Origin: Halicephalobus mephisto
Lineage: Eukaryota; Nematoda; Chromadorea; Rhabditida; Panagrolaimidae
Reading direction: 5' to 3'
NCBI GenBank assembly: GCA_009193035.1
Contig: SWDT01000001.1
Coordinates: 2,294,001 to 2,358,000, forward strand
Length of the DNA stretch: 64,000 bases
Part shown: piece by piece, positions 36,313 to 47,751 of the stretch
How positions within the stretch are numbered: the first letter of the stretch is position 1
Layout of the letters: each line of letters starts with the position of its first letter
Translations under genes and position numbers: made by a program
Notes under the pieces: model-generated
Told to the model about the DNA's origin: nothing
The model's database searches: none
Seen by the model: the letters and a program-made list of their open reading frames with translations, nothing else

Positions 36313-39305
36313 GCCAGTAATAACAGGTAACTATATAGTGGCTAGTTGTAACGGGTGGCAATTGAGCAAATGCGGCTTTAACTGACCGATCGCAAATTTC
36401 CAATGAATGTTCAACAACTTTCTATCGCATGACAAGGAACGACGAACTCACTAAGAACATACGCGATCTCTAAAAATAACTAAAATGTCATTATGCTTTG
36501 CGTACAAATTAAAGATGAGCGTGAATCATACGTCCTTCTCGATTAGACCACTTGCAAATTTGAAAAACGTTGTTTGTTTTTCTTGGAAAAGAACCAAATG
36601 GAAAAATAGTCACTATTGCAAGCACTTTTGGGAATTCAGCAGCTAATCAATTGGAAAATACTAAAAATTGAAATTATCGGAAATACGAGACTATTTCGAA
36701 ACTAAATGTCGGAAGGTGAATTGGATTCTGGACGCGTGTTTTAGTTCTTTCAGCTGTGCACTTTTTTGTGGAAATTCTGGTCTCAAATAAAACAGTCCTC
36801 AAAGTCAAACAAGCTCCAGTTTTGCCTCAATTGGCTCGTTTCCCAGCGACAAATTGTTTTTTAACACATTTAGCCAGGTTTGCCGACTTTTGATTTAGTT
36901 CCTAAGAATTTAATAACAATACTTTGGAAAATTTATAAATCCTATACTAATTGAAAGCTTCTTTTCCTCAATCCCCCTGGCAACACCCGCTCAAATAACA
37001 TAATCCATAATCAGTAGTTTTGGAATTTGTGGTCTCTATCTAGTCGAATTTTGATATTTATTTTCTCCATTTGTCTTTATTATTAATTATTTCCCGTGCT
37101 TGAGAAGCTTTCTCAAGAACTTTATGGCTTAATTCAACAAGAAAATAAACAAGCTACAGCTGGCTCGAGATTTATATTTTTTGAATTCTGAGTACAAAAC
37201 GAAAGAACAATTATAAAATGAAAAGCTTTTTCGCTATCACTTTTTAATAACAGACTTTCGGTGTCTCTACAAGTGTCGAAACACGCAAAATTAAGGAATA
37301 AAGGCCCAGATCGTCAGCTGTCTAACTTACTGCCGACTGCGAAAAGTAAAAAATTACGGATGTGGCTAATTTGAAAAACACATGTCTTCGTTTACAGTCT
37401 TGATTCGCGTTATTTTTGGGATATTTTTAATCGTAAAATCGATAAAAAAGTATCGCGACATATTCAAACGCGTTCTGGTTGAAATACTGGGGCTGAACGT
37501 CGTCATCCGCGGTAAATATGTATGTATAGTGAGAATAAGCGAGGGGCTTTTTTCAAGTCGTCTTCCGGCCAGCTATGTCGCCACTGGTGGCCAAACAAGT
37601 CTGCTGAGCGCGTGCTTGGAGCACAGAGTTCCTAAAAAAAGCCATGTTGCAACTTCCCAAGTACTTTTAGACCCTCTGGGATGGCTGTCTATCCTCATAC
37701 GGCAAGAATGTTTCAAGAAGTTTCATTTCTGAGAGGAATAGACAAAAAGTGTTTGCTTAGTCTCTTCCGTCGCTTTCATCAACAAATTCATCAGCTGCTT
37801 GGGGTTTGATAAAAGCGAATCAAAACCTCTGAACTAAATTTTCCTCCAAAAAGTCATTTTCCCTACTATCAGTTCCAGTAGTTTTGGTCTGCTCAGGATG
37901 TATGAAGGACGCACGATTCTTCCTGCAGACTTTCTTCCCGCATTCACTCACTCATCGTGTTGACCGCATTCACTCTTGTGGGAGCCGCACCCCAACACCA
38001 TCGAAGCGAAGACCGAACGATGAGGAAACGTTGACATTTTTTCACAGGGGACCCGTCCTCGGGTTGTCTAATGCTTGTTCTCCTTCAACTTTTCTGGTTC
38101 GTGTGATGACATTGGCTGCATTAAGTTTACTCCTGATTACTCACTTTCAAAATAGTACCGGAAGTGATACATTAATTGGATTGAACACCAAAAATAGCAA
38201 CATTTTGTTGCTGACAGATATATTTGAAAATGTGAATGAGAGCTTTTTTGGCGTTCTGTTACATGTGACAATTGTCTTTGTCGTTCTTATTGTTCTGTTT
38301 TATTTATGTAATCGTCGTTGTTTCTGTTTTTTACTTTTTAGCATTTATCTTTGTCCTTTAAGAATTATTATGGTCTCGGTAGATTTCCTGACTCCTGACA
38401 TCTGGAATCGTTTTAAATGCAATTTGTAATTCGGATTTCTTTAGCCCTAGTTTGACAACGTTTCATGGATTATACAGCACACAGAATTTGTCCATTTATT
38501 AACTTTTCCCGGCTTTTCTTGTTTCGCTTCCGTTTTTTCGTCAAGTTTATTTCCTTTTCAGTCACCGTGTCATTGACAAAGACTAAGACTTATTTGGTTT
38601 TTCTAATTCCATGTTTCACTCCAACAGGTGATACTAGTCCACATATACCTTCTCATTTCAGTAATTGAATTCTTCATGAGGACAAATCGGCAACTGGAGG
38701 GTTGCCCCCGTGTCTGTCTTCATTGCTAGTCGTCTTAGTGTGATGTGATCTTTGATTGTTGCGGGTTGTATAGAACTTTTGACTAAGCCTATTGATCAAT
38801 GTTTCTTTTCATTTATCTTGGATATTTTTTCATTTTGTTGGGACTCAAGCTCGGATGAGCCTCGCGGTGGCTTTTCTGAAAGACAATCCAACACGGACTC
38901 TCGTTTCCTTCCCGCGCGCTTTTTCACTTGAAGGCACCCATTTGCCCATGCTCATTTTTTGCGCAAATGGAAGAATAGCTTACAAATACGTTACTTAGTT
39001 TGCTGCTTGTGAAGGAAATTACAATTTGGCTCGTTTCCGCTCGGTCGTTGGCAAAATTGTCATCCTCCTATATCCGTATTCCTAGTTATCCTTCATTATG
39101 AGTATTGACTTTTGCTCTTGAATTTCTACTTTCATCCCAACTACCTTCTGAGCATAGTCATGAGTCCTTTATAAGAGCTTCTTTCAACCTTGCTATTTAA
39201 ATACTAATTAGATATTCCTTACTTTTGCCTCGAGTCGTGTTTAATGTATCTGTTTCTGAAGTTAGCTATATAATTGATGAGTAATGAATACTTTCCAGTG
39301 CCACC
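36313..39305. other. Intergenic and upstream region of ERK
   Basis: 3 kb without a confirmed gene. The longest frame is 37884-38429 (+), 181 codons, with two hydrophobic stretches (VRVMTLAALSLLLITHF and VLLHVTIVFVVLIVLFYLC) but no recognised family. Another frame at 37382-37732 is equally unsupported. The interval may contain 5' untranslated exons of the ERK gene. CTTTCCAG at 39291-39298 is an acceptor 7 bases before the ERK ATG, within a GCCACCATGG context. Confidence 0.3.
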
Positions 39306-40585
39306 ATGGAACAGGGTCAGGAAGTCCGAAACAGGATCGAAGAAGTCCATGGGCAGCTTTTTGACGTTGGGCCTCGCTATGTGAATCTCACCTACATTGG
39401 AGAAGGAGCCTATGGGATGGTTGTTTCCGCTTTCGATAATATCAAGCGTGAACGCGTTGCTATCAAGAAGATTTCTCCGTTTGAACATCAGACATTTTGC
39501 CAGAGAACTCTCCGTGAGATTAAAATCCTGACCCGTTTCAAGCACGAAAATGTTTGGATTTTGTAGTTAATTAGTACTCACTTGTTTTTTAGATCATCAA
39601 TATTCAAGAGATCATTCGTGCTCCCAGTGTTGATCAGATGAAGGACATGTGAGATTATTCTTTTGTTATCTTTTGCAACGATATTTTTAGTTACATCGTG
39701 CAGTGTATGATGGAGACTGATTTGTACAAGCTACTTAAGACTCAGAAGCTGTCGAATGACCATATTTGTTATTTCCTCTACCAGATTCTACGTGGACTAA
39801 AGTACATTCACTCGGCAAACGTATTACATCGTGATCTGAAACCAAGCAATTTGCTTTTGAACACCACTTGTGACTTGAAGATTTGCGATTTTGGCCTCGC
39901 TCGGGTCTCAGATCCTGACCATGATCACACTGGTTTCCTAACTGAATATGTGGCAACTCGGTGGTACCGAGCACCTGAAATTATGCTAAACTCCAAAGGT
40001 TACACGAAATCTATCGATGTCTGGTCTGTTGGCTGTATCCTTGCTGAAATGCTGAACAATAAACCTCTCTTCCCAGGAAAGCACTATCTTGATCAATTGA
40101 ATCTTATCTTAGCTGTCATTGGAACTCCGTCACAAGAAGATATGCAATGTATCATTAATGAAAAGGTCAGTTTAAGGTTGATGTTGACTTTACCAAGTGC
40201 TTTCTTTAGGCTCGGTCTTATCTGTTATCTTTACCTCAGAAAGTCAAGCAACAATGGTCTCGACTATATCCGGGTGCCGACCCACGCGCTCTTGACCTTC
40301 TTGATCGAATGTTGACATTCAACCCCAATAAGCGGATTACAATCGAAGTTGCTTTAGCACATCCTTATTTAGAGCAATATTATGATCCCAATGATGAGGT
40401 TTGTTTTATTTTATAGCATGATTATGACAGCGGTTAATCTTTAGCCCGTTTGTGATGAACCATTTACCTTTGAAATGGAACTTGATGATCTGCCAAAAGA
40501 ACGTCTGAAAGAACTAATCTTTGAGGAAACGGAGAACTTCCATGCCAAGTTAAACGCGAATGGAGATGTACCAATGGGCCAATGA
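39306..40585 (+). CDS. mpk-1: ERK-type MAP kinase (MPK-1)
   Basis: Extracellular signal-regulated kinase at the end of the Ras-Raf-MEK cascade. Exons: 39306-39551, 39593-39648, 39691-40165, 40210-40398 and 40445-40585, 368 residues, the usual ERK length. Kinase landmarks: glycine loop IGEGAYGMV, catalytic Lys in [36 protein letters not shown], and the activation loop [18 protein letters not shown] with the TEY dual-phosphorylation site near residue 185. The substrate-docking region follows ([19 protein letters not shown]), and the C terminus has the acidic [20 protein letters not shown]. The first intron donor is GTTTGG after codon 82. There is no long N-terminal extension like that of some nematode MPK-1 isoforms, unless it is encoded upstream. 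It lies convergent with the gene at 41024-42717. Confidence 0.97.
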
Positions 40586-41023
40586 CATTGTGATTTGACT
40601 GCTAGCATTCCAGTTATAAAGGTTGGATCCTTTTGTGCAAGTGTAACGTTAGTCTATTTTAGCTGTATCTTATGATTGGTTTGCATTTTTTAGTTTGTTT
40701 CAGATTCTAATATAAATCCGAACCTTCTAATGGATAATGTTCGCTCAATTTTGTTATTTTTCGTCTGCAGAGAATCCGGGAAATCGGTCATCTTCAGATT
40801 TGCCCTATTGCCCATATCATTGTTGGATTCTTGTTATCCTTTGAGCACTTTTGATTTTTTTGTTTTACATGTACAACCCGAGTGATGACATTTTTCTAAT
40901 TGGACATTCCTGTCATCTGAGGCATCTTAGATTCTACAAATGCATTGTTCATTTGTAATTAGTTTTTTGAAGTCAATTACTCAGACATATTTGTAAAGGG
41001 AATAAAAATTTATGATAACTCGA
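40586..41023. other. Convergent 3' region between ERK and the multispan protein
   Basis: 438 bp. AATAAAAA at about 41000 is a plausible poly(A) signal for ERK. No other feature was found. Confidence 0.35.
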
Positions 41024-42717
41024 TTACAAAGCACTGCGTTGAATATTCTGTGATCGATATAAAGGTCGAGGAACAGCGTAAGACGGTTCGTAATACTCGT
41101 AAGATCTCCGTCTGAATATATTTAGTGCTGTGGGGAATAATTGGACATGTAGTGATATTGTCATCAAGACAATAAACACGTAGAGGAGAAGAGGGCTGAA
41201 AGAACGTTATCTATAATGAGATACATGACAGAACTTGCATTTCCGGAGTGAAGGGGGATGTAGCTCCAACTCTGAAGAGTTTGTCAATGTTGTGTGAGAC
41301 TGCCAGAATCCTGTCTCCGGTCAAAAGATGTTGGAAGATGACAAGAATGGAGATACTATAATTACCTAGGGGTATTAGCATTCTTCAGAAATAAAAACTC
41401 ACATTTGAAGGACCAAAGCCCCAAATCTCAACGATCTACTTTTGATAACTGCAGCAAAACTGCCGAATATAGAACAAAAGAACACAAATGAGGAAATTAA
41501 TAATTCTCTAAGCCCGAATCCATACAAGGCTGCTTGGTTTCGAAGTCCTAATCCCAGCCATCCCGAGACGTTGGTCAATGAACTCGCTGTGGAATAGGCC
41601 GAGAAGCAGATGGAAATCACAGAGAAGACGATAGTTACCATACTGACATGGAGATCGAAAAAAGAATTGTCAGTTTCGTCAGAGTTGATTAGTTGACTAG
41701 CTGCATGGACCGAACTGGCGGCGCTGAGGAATAATAATAAGACCGAAACTATCGTAATCGCTGCAATCAGGAGACGGTAATTGGAGTCATTCCAAAGTGG
41801 AGCCAGCTGAACGTTTCGTAAATTCAACTCAAAGGCGACTAGAACTATAGGTTCGAAAAGCAACTTCAAGACTACAGATGACAAAAGAAGGTTGATTACG
41901 ATAAGGAATCTTGGAGGCTTTTTGTAGAGAGGGAAAAGACCACAAATCCCAGAAGTAAATTGAAGGATGGAGGGGATGAATAAGGAACTTCCAACTTTCA
42001 TCGATATTATTGCAGTCCCTTCAGTGTTAGAACTCGCAAAATCCTCTGCTTTGAGGAAATCGAGCAACAGATCTGCTTGGGGATTCTAAACCCTTGTTAT
42101 TAATTGCAAAATAAATGAATAAACTCACATTGTAGATTCGTTTGTAACGAATAATAGCAAATGCGAATAAACACACAGCCATGAACATTTGCAAAATCCC
42201 GATGGCAATGAAAATTGGTTTCCGGTAATGGAACGAGAAACGTCTTTGTCGGTAAAATTGACTAATTCTTGTAGGAAGTGATGGACGGTCGTCGAGAAAT
42301 CGGAATTCATCAGAAATCTAAAATAAGATGAAATCTGTCGAAATCAGAGCTAAGCAGGGAGAAAATCATTAGCAAAAGCAGAGGGTTAGAAGTAATTACC
42401 CGGTCAGCAAGGTCAGCAGATCGACATTCCTCCAATTCCTTCAAACAAATAAAACACCATCACCAAAGAATGGAAAAACCACAAACCTCTGATCTTTGTC
42501 TCCCACTATCGTAGCTAGGACGAGGAATAGGTTTATTAATATCATAATTCCTACTCAATCCGGGGTTCCCAACATCGCCAAAGGACCCATCTCTGTCTTG
42601 CGGAGATGGTCTCGCCGTAACTTGTCTGGATTCATCAGCGTAGATCCTCTCTGTCGTCCAGATCGTTCCGGAATCGATAGCAGTCGTTTCATACCCTCTC
42701 GACCGGTCGTACACCAT
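41024..42717 (-). CDS. Unrecognised multispan membrane protein (about 8 TM)
   Basis: I do not recognise the family. Minus-strand exons 42717-42487, 42438-42400, 42317-42129, 42085-41403, 41355-41239 and 41195-41024 give 476 residues. An N-terminal cytosolic region of about 125 residues, rich in Arg, Asp and Ser, is followed by about eight membrane segments: FIAIGILQMFMAVCLFAFAI, SLFIPSILQFTSGICGLFPL, FLIVINLLLSSVVLKLLF, LLIAAITIVSVLLLFLSAAS, MVTIVFSVISICFSAYST, LLISSFVFFCSIFGSFAAVI, ALVLQIISILVIFQHLL and LLLYVFIVLMTISLHVQLF. The spacing suggests two tetraspan-like halves. The tail is tyrosine-rich (RSYEYYEPSYAVPRPLYR). The last intron (41238-41196) only works as GC-AG. A GT reading would shift the last membrane segment out of frame. 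Confidence 0.75.
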
Positions 42718-43219
42718 AGTCTTATTAGTAATGGTCGCTTTTCAAATGGAAAACCAACGTTCACATGAGTCAGGCGAATTATATATGACTAACACGAAAC
42801 TTTCTGAGATTGGGGTTTATCGGCCGAAATATGGATTATGCTAATCGGACGAGATGAACACATCAAACACGATATTCCGACGTATTTTTGAGCTTCTTTG
42901 GGTGTTCTATTTGAGGCAGCTTCAGTCATTGCTCCGCGTATAATGGGATTGACGCTTCGCACAATTGCCGGAGCGTGACTGTGTAAATGCCATTTATTAT
43001 TTTTTGTCCTTTCTGGAAATCCAGAAATCATGGACCCCTGGTTTTTAAAATATTTTCATGTTATATTATGGATTTCTCGTTATTGTTTGGTCATGTTTCG
43101 ACATACCAAAAAACATAATTCCAAAGTTTCCACGGAAACAATGAAATCTCCGGTAACAACGGATGCATTCAGAAGAAACTGACAAAGTTGAAAACTCAGA
43201 CTTGACGAACAAAGTTGCC
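42718..43219. promoter_or_regulatory. Divergent promoter region
   Basis: 502 bp between two divergently transcribed genes. Short minus-strand frames here are unsupported. No distinctive motif was found. Confidence 0.3.
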
Positions 43220-43760
43220 ATGAAGTTTTTTGCTGTTCTGATTTTTTCGGTTTTTGTGATTTCCACAGGTACTGCTTTAAAATGTCACAGATGTATCGAC
43301 TTAGGCTCCCTTCCATCCAATATTATCGATCACCTAAACTCTATGAACATTTCCCTAAATGACTTGAATATAACTGATGAGGCTGGGAACTGTAAATCAA
43401 CGGATGATTATTGCTCTAACGGAACCTGGTGTGCGAAGAAAGCATGTGAGTAAATTACTGTAATTTTCGGCAATAGTCTATAACATTTTAGTCACCTACA
43501 AGATCAACTTCAGTGGAATCAAGTTTAATTACAACACTGCTTACAAAACTTGTGTCAATCAAAGATCGGACACAAATGAGCAACCAGAAGATGGACATTG
43601 CTACGAGAGCGCTTCGGAAGTCAAAACCTATGAAGGAGGAATCACCCGCAAGGTCCAATGGTGTTACTGCAAGAACAAGGATTTCTGTAACAGCTCAACA
43701 CGAGAGTTGTTCAGCTTCGGTCTTATTGCAACGGTCTTGATCATTATTCGTTCTCTTTAA
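43220..43760 (+). CDS. Second Ly6/uPAR-like GPI-anchored protein
   Basis: Secreted three-finger-type protein of 164 residues from exons 43220-43445 and 43492-43760 (46-bp intron, phase 1). The signal peptide is KFFAVLIFSVFVISTGTAL. The mature part begins LKCHRCIDLG, has NCKSTDDYC and NGTWCAKKA before the junction, and CYCKNKDFCNSS near the end, giving ten cysteines with the typical closing CxN. The C terminus LFSFGLIATVLIIIRSL is a GPI-attachment or membrane tail. Four N-glycosylation sequons (NIS, NIT, NGT and NSS) support an extracellular location. The start at 43220 is preferred over the upstream in-frame ATG at 43163 because it places the signal peptide at the N terminus. It is not an obvious recent duplicate of the Ly6 gene at 19278. 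Confidence 0.82.
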
Positions 43761-44656
43761 TTACGGTAAGTTGTATTACTCGAACTGTTCGACTTTGAAA
43801 TAAGTAACTGAATACTACATACCTGTATTCTGACTGAATTTACATTGTATTTTTATTTATTTTTCGAAATGACAAATAAATATTTAGAGGTGAATACTAT
43901 CGGTAATTAAAAGAGAATTCTATGGAAAACTTAAAAATATTCCAGAATCCAATGGAAGCTTCTGAAACATTTAATAATCTCATTGAAGCTTCTGGAGTTT
44001 CATGACTCATCAGAATTCTTCAAAAACTTCATAACAATATTACTGACTTTTTTACCATATTTTCGTTTTTGTATTTTTGTTATAACACACCAGAACATTT
44101 CGGAAATTTTTCAAATGAGTTTCTGAGGTTTTAAGCCAAATTTTGTGATTTTTCTTGGAATCTCAGAATTCTCGAAAATGTTGCCTAATGTTTTCATTTT
44201 ACAATTCATCCAGGGGTCTCTAAAGCCATCTTACTCTTGTAAAACCTTCTCTAAGAGGCAATAGATCAAGTTATCTACTATCTATAAAGAGATAAAGAGG
44301 TAAATTAGGCAACAACAGGGAGAATGAATAGAGAGTATTTGCTTGATCAAAGCGAGCACTTCTAAACAGTTCACATAATAAAATAAACTCTAGTCCATGT
44401 TCAAGAGTGGAAGAATTTTGAACTCCAAATTTAATTATTGTTGAGAACATTTGTAAAAGAATGATCGAAATTGTTTAATTCACTAGATCTGCTTCTCAAA
44501 TATTAAGAAATGTGATAAAAACAGTTCAGTTTATCCTTCAACAACAAAGTAAAACAACGTTACTAGGACTACGTTTCCTTAACTTATAAAAAACAACAAC
44601 ATCATAATATTATAAGATTATGACAAAAGTCAGATGAAAGAAAATAACAAGATATG
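43761..44656. other. Intergenic region with inverted GAA/TTC motifs
   Basis: About 900 bp. Between 43954 and 44021 there are three GAAnnTTC units (GGAAGCTTCTGAA, TGAAGCTTCTGGA and AGAATTCTTC), with related GAATTC/TTCTCGAAA near 44165-44180. These resemble heat-shock elements or a degenerate dispersed repeat. No coding sequence is seen. Confidence 0.35.
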
Positions 44657-45832
44657 TTACTTGCCCTCAAAGTGGCTTCTGAATTCAGGCGTCAAAATGT
44701 CGACAAACTTCCGTTCTTCTAACTGGGCATGCTTCATTTCTCCATAACCGCGGATAGCCAACTGTAACTGCACAGAACTCTTTATATTACCATTGATTTC
44801 TTTCGAGAATCGATCGTATTCTGCTAGAAGATGATACAATATGGCATGGATAGTGCCGAGGCAAACCTCCCCTTTCCAAAAATTACACATTCCGTCCAGG
44901 TCCTCTACATTAATCTTTTTGATTTTATTAATGACAGTGCCACTTTTAACTCCGTGAAATATGGTCTGGACACCTGCAAGCTTACTCTGAATCCACCATT
45001 CTATTGTCCTTTCAGTAAACCCTGTATCATAACTACTGAGTTCTTTGCTTGCTTTAGCTTCAACACATTTACCAGCATCTAGTCCATCAACTTGAGCTTG
45101 GGCAAACACCTTGACTTCTCCCAAACCTTCTTTGTCTGTGAAGTTAAGTAATAGTGTTGTCACCATTTTGTCTTGTACTGTTATTTTGTCTACACAGTAA
45201 GGGACCTGAACATGCTTATTATTTTAGAGCTGTTGGGGACCTTACTGTTCCCGGGTAAGCAAAAATCGTGTGTTCAAACCTGATGCCGTCACCACCATCA
45301 TCATAATCATCCGCACTGAATTCCCCAACTTCTTTAAGGAAGAAAACACCTTGGAATTTCTCAATAGCAAATTTTGGGTTTTTTTCCAGATAGGGAGTGA
45401 TGCCAAGAAATTTGAGTGTCCTTCTATAACATACGATGTCAGCTCCGTTCAGGATCTAGAATATCAAATATGATTGAACTTCCAATTTAAACTCACCTCT
45501 TTTAAGGTTTTGTCTTTGTTTTCTGGTTTCTTAGATTCCGTAACAATGTAGTTCAAAATCTGATTAAGGCCTCTATCAGGAAGTTCATGATGCACCTTTA
45601 GTTTTCTGCTCAATTGTTTCAAATCAATAACCTTATATTGTTTCTTTAAGTCCAGTTCATCATTTTCTTTGAATCCTTTAGAATACTTATTCAACAAAGT
45701 TTTAAATGGTTTACCATCTGTAGAGAAAATACTCAATTGAGATACAGAAACCATTGATCCGCAACGTTCTTTAGAAATCTTACATAATTTAAGTGGTTTT
45801 ATTTTCTTACGATATTTACTTTTCTGAAACAT
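44657..45832 (-). CDS. dxo: DXO/Rai1-family decapping exonuclease homologue
   Basis: DXO proteins remove incomplete or non-canonical (for example NAD) 5' caps from RNA and degrade the body. Minus-strand exons 45832-45497, 45455-45246 and 45205-44657 give 364 residues, all phase 0. Alignment from memory with human DXO gives VCYRRTLKFLGITPY for the cap-binding Arg block, GIRFEHT for the GYKFEQ motif with its catalytic Glu, AQVDGLD for the GEVDC motif, VEAKASKEL for the VELKTSK motif, and WWIQSKLAGV for WWAQSFLPGV. All catalytic positions except one appear kept: the Glu of GEVD is Gln here. The ATG at 45832 is chosen because no upstream in-frame ATG was found and the frame continues back only as codons without a start. 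The first 110 residues are lysine-rich. The gene is isolated in AT-rich sequence. Confidence 0.8.
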
Positions 45833-47751
45833 CTCCAAATAATTAGCTCCAGAGTCTTCTTGCTCTGCTTTTTGAATGAGTATTATTAAAGGATGAATTC
45901 TCTAAAACTGTGAAATTAATATGTGAAATGTTTCCCTATATGGACTCGTTCAATTATACTGTTATAAAATACAATCATAAGAGGTATTACGAAATTACCT
46001 CGACGCAGATTTTTAAAATTTCTTAGGAAATTCTACGGGGTTCTAAAAGCTTCCATGAAATTCTACGTTTTTAAAATTCGAACATTTAAAATATGTTCCT
46101 GTATTTATTAATATTCTCGCTTTCTGCGATTTTAGGAGAAAAGATTGCACTAAGCACTTATATAAATATCGTAAATATACTCGCTTGTAAACTTCCAACA
46201 TAATAAAAGTCCAAGGATAAGCAGAAGAACTTTTCTTGTACAGAAACCCAAAAAATGGAGATCTTATTTATTGAGATTCTGATGTAACTCTAGATGGTTT
46301 TTCTTTAACAGGTCTATTGTCGCTTTCTATCCGATTAATTATTCTCAATTAAGAATACAAACGATGAATTGTCTGTAACATACAATAAATAAACGAGAAC
46401 AATTTTGTCAGTAACGTACTGCTCTCAAAAGTTTAAATTTTCGGACAGACACAAGATAGGCCAGACTCCCTTTCTTTATTATTGATAATTGATTAAGTCA
46501 TGAGGAAATCAGTTTTTCATGGCATAGTAGTGAATAGTTCATTTACGGTTCAGATTAAACTGTAGAACTATCGAATTATCACAAGATTATTATGTCCTTA
46601 ACTGTTCCTTTTTATGATATTAAGGTCTGTTCTAAAATAATGAGTGTTTAATGCTTATCGCTGTAATTTATGGTGCTTTTCTAAAAAATTGACTTTCTTT
46701 TCATTTATGTACTTTAATTTTCTCCTCTTCTGACATTCAATGAGATCCATTTTTTGAATTTAATAGCTTAACTTATTGTTCACGAAATATCTGTATCATC
46801 AATAATAATCACCATTATTAACGATCTTATAAAATAAACTCACTTTCAAAAACTTCGGGGAACAAATCATAAGTAATTAGTAGAAATTTTTAAAGCTTAT
46901 CATAAGAGTATAACATCTGACATTCATCAATGAATAAATGAAACTTATTTCCTTCTTATGTTCGTATCTCCGGCCTCAAAAGAAGAAAGTACAATAATAT
47001 TTCTTACTCTACATGAGGGTTGATCATGAATACCTTATTGGATTTAATTTAATTCAATTTGTATCTACTATAAGGCCAATTTATTGTAATCTATTTAAAC
47101 TTAATGGTTATGAACATGAATAAGTAATTCCTATTACTGCATTATATTGTAATTATCTAATTATACTCTAAATTGTGCGTGATTCATGGTAGATAGTCTC
47201 CTGTTCTATCTGAAAATAAGTAAGTTTCTTATGATCATCAAGAATTTCGTTACAAAAGTTTATGTTCCGTGAGACAGCTAAATAAGTGGATCTGCTCTAA
47301 GGATAATATATTTAAACACAAGAAATAAATCAATAGCATTTCCAAAAGAGAAGCATCATCGTTCACACTGAAAATCTCCATATATTAGGAAAAGATTACA
47401 AAATATCAGGAATTAAGTCTTTCAACCTCACAGAAGTGCTGGTTTATCTCATCAGTGTGTAAAATCAAGTTTCTACTTTTATGTGTTTTAAGGCACTTTC
47501 TAAAGAAATAAATAAATTACGAAGAATTTTGAACACGATTGCAAAGTAAATTTACAATTATTTAGGCAGTGCGAAACCAAGTCTCTCAGCGTTTCTCGAA
47601 GGGAAAATTTTGAAATTTGTTTATCTTTGGAATTTGTTTGCAAGTTTAATCTTTGAGTCTCCTCTTTTTAAGTAATGTTTATGCTTTTTTGTTAAAGTAT
47701 TGTTAACTTTATGTAATTTCAGCGAATACCGACTGTTTCAACTAGTGAAAT
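45833..47751. other. AT-rich intergenic region
   Basis: 1.9 kb of AT-rich sequence with no supported gene. Repeated TTCTACG and AAGCTTCC-type motifs occur near 46010-46080, similar to the GAA/TTC motifs beyond the DXO gene. ATGTAATTTCAG ending at 47722 is an acceptor about 30 bases before the peroxiredoxin ATG. Confidence 0.35.

Noticed and set aside
37382..37732. 116-codon frame upstream of ERK
   Set aside because: Unrecognised, no supporting splice or start context, and in T-rich sequence where such frames arise by chance.
41236..41238. Standard GT donor (GTTCTG) for the last intron of the multispan protein
   Set aside because: It gives the wrong phase for the hydrophobic last exon, whereas the GCAAGT donor three bases earlier restores it with consensus strength.
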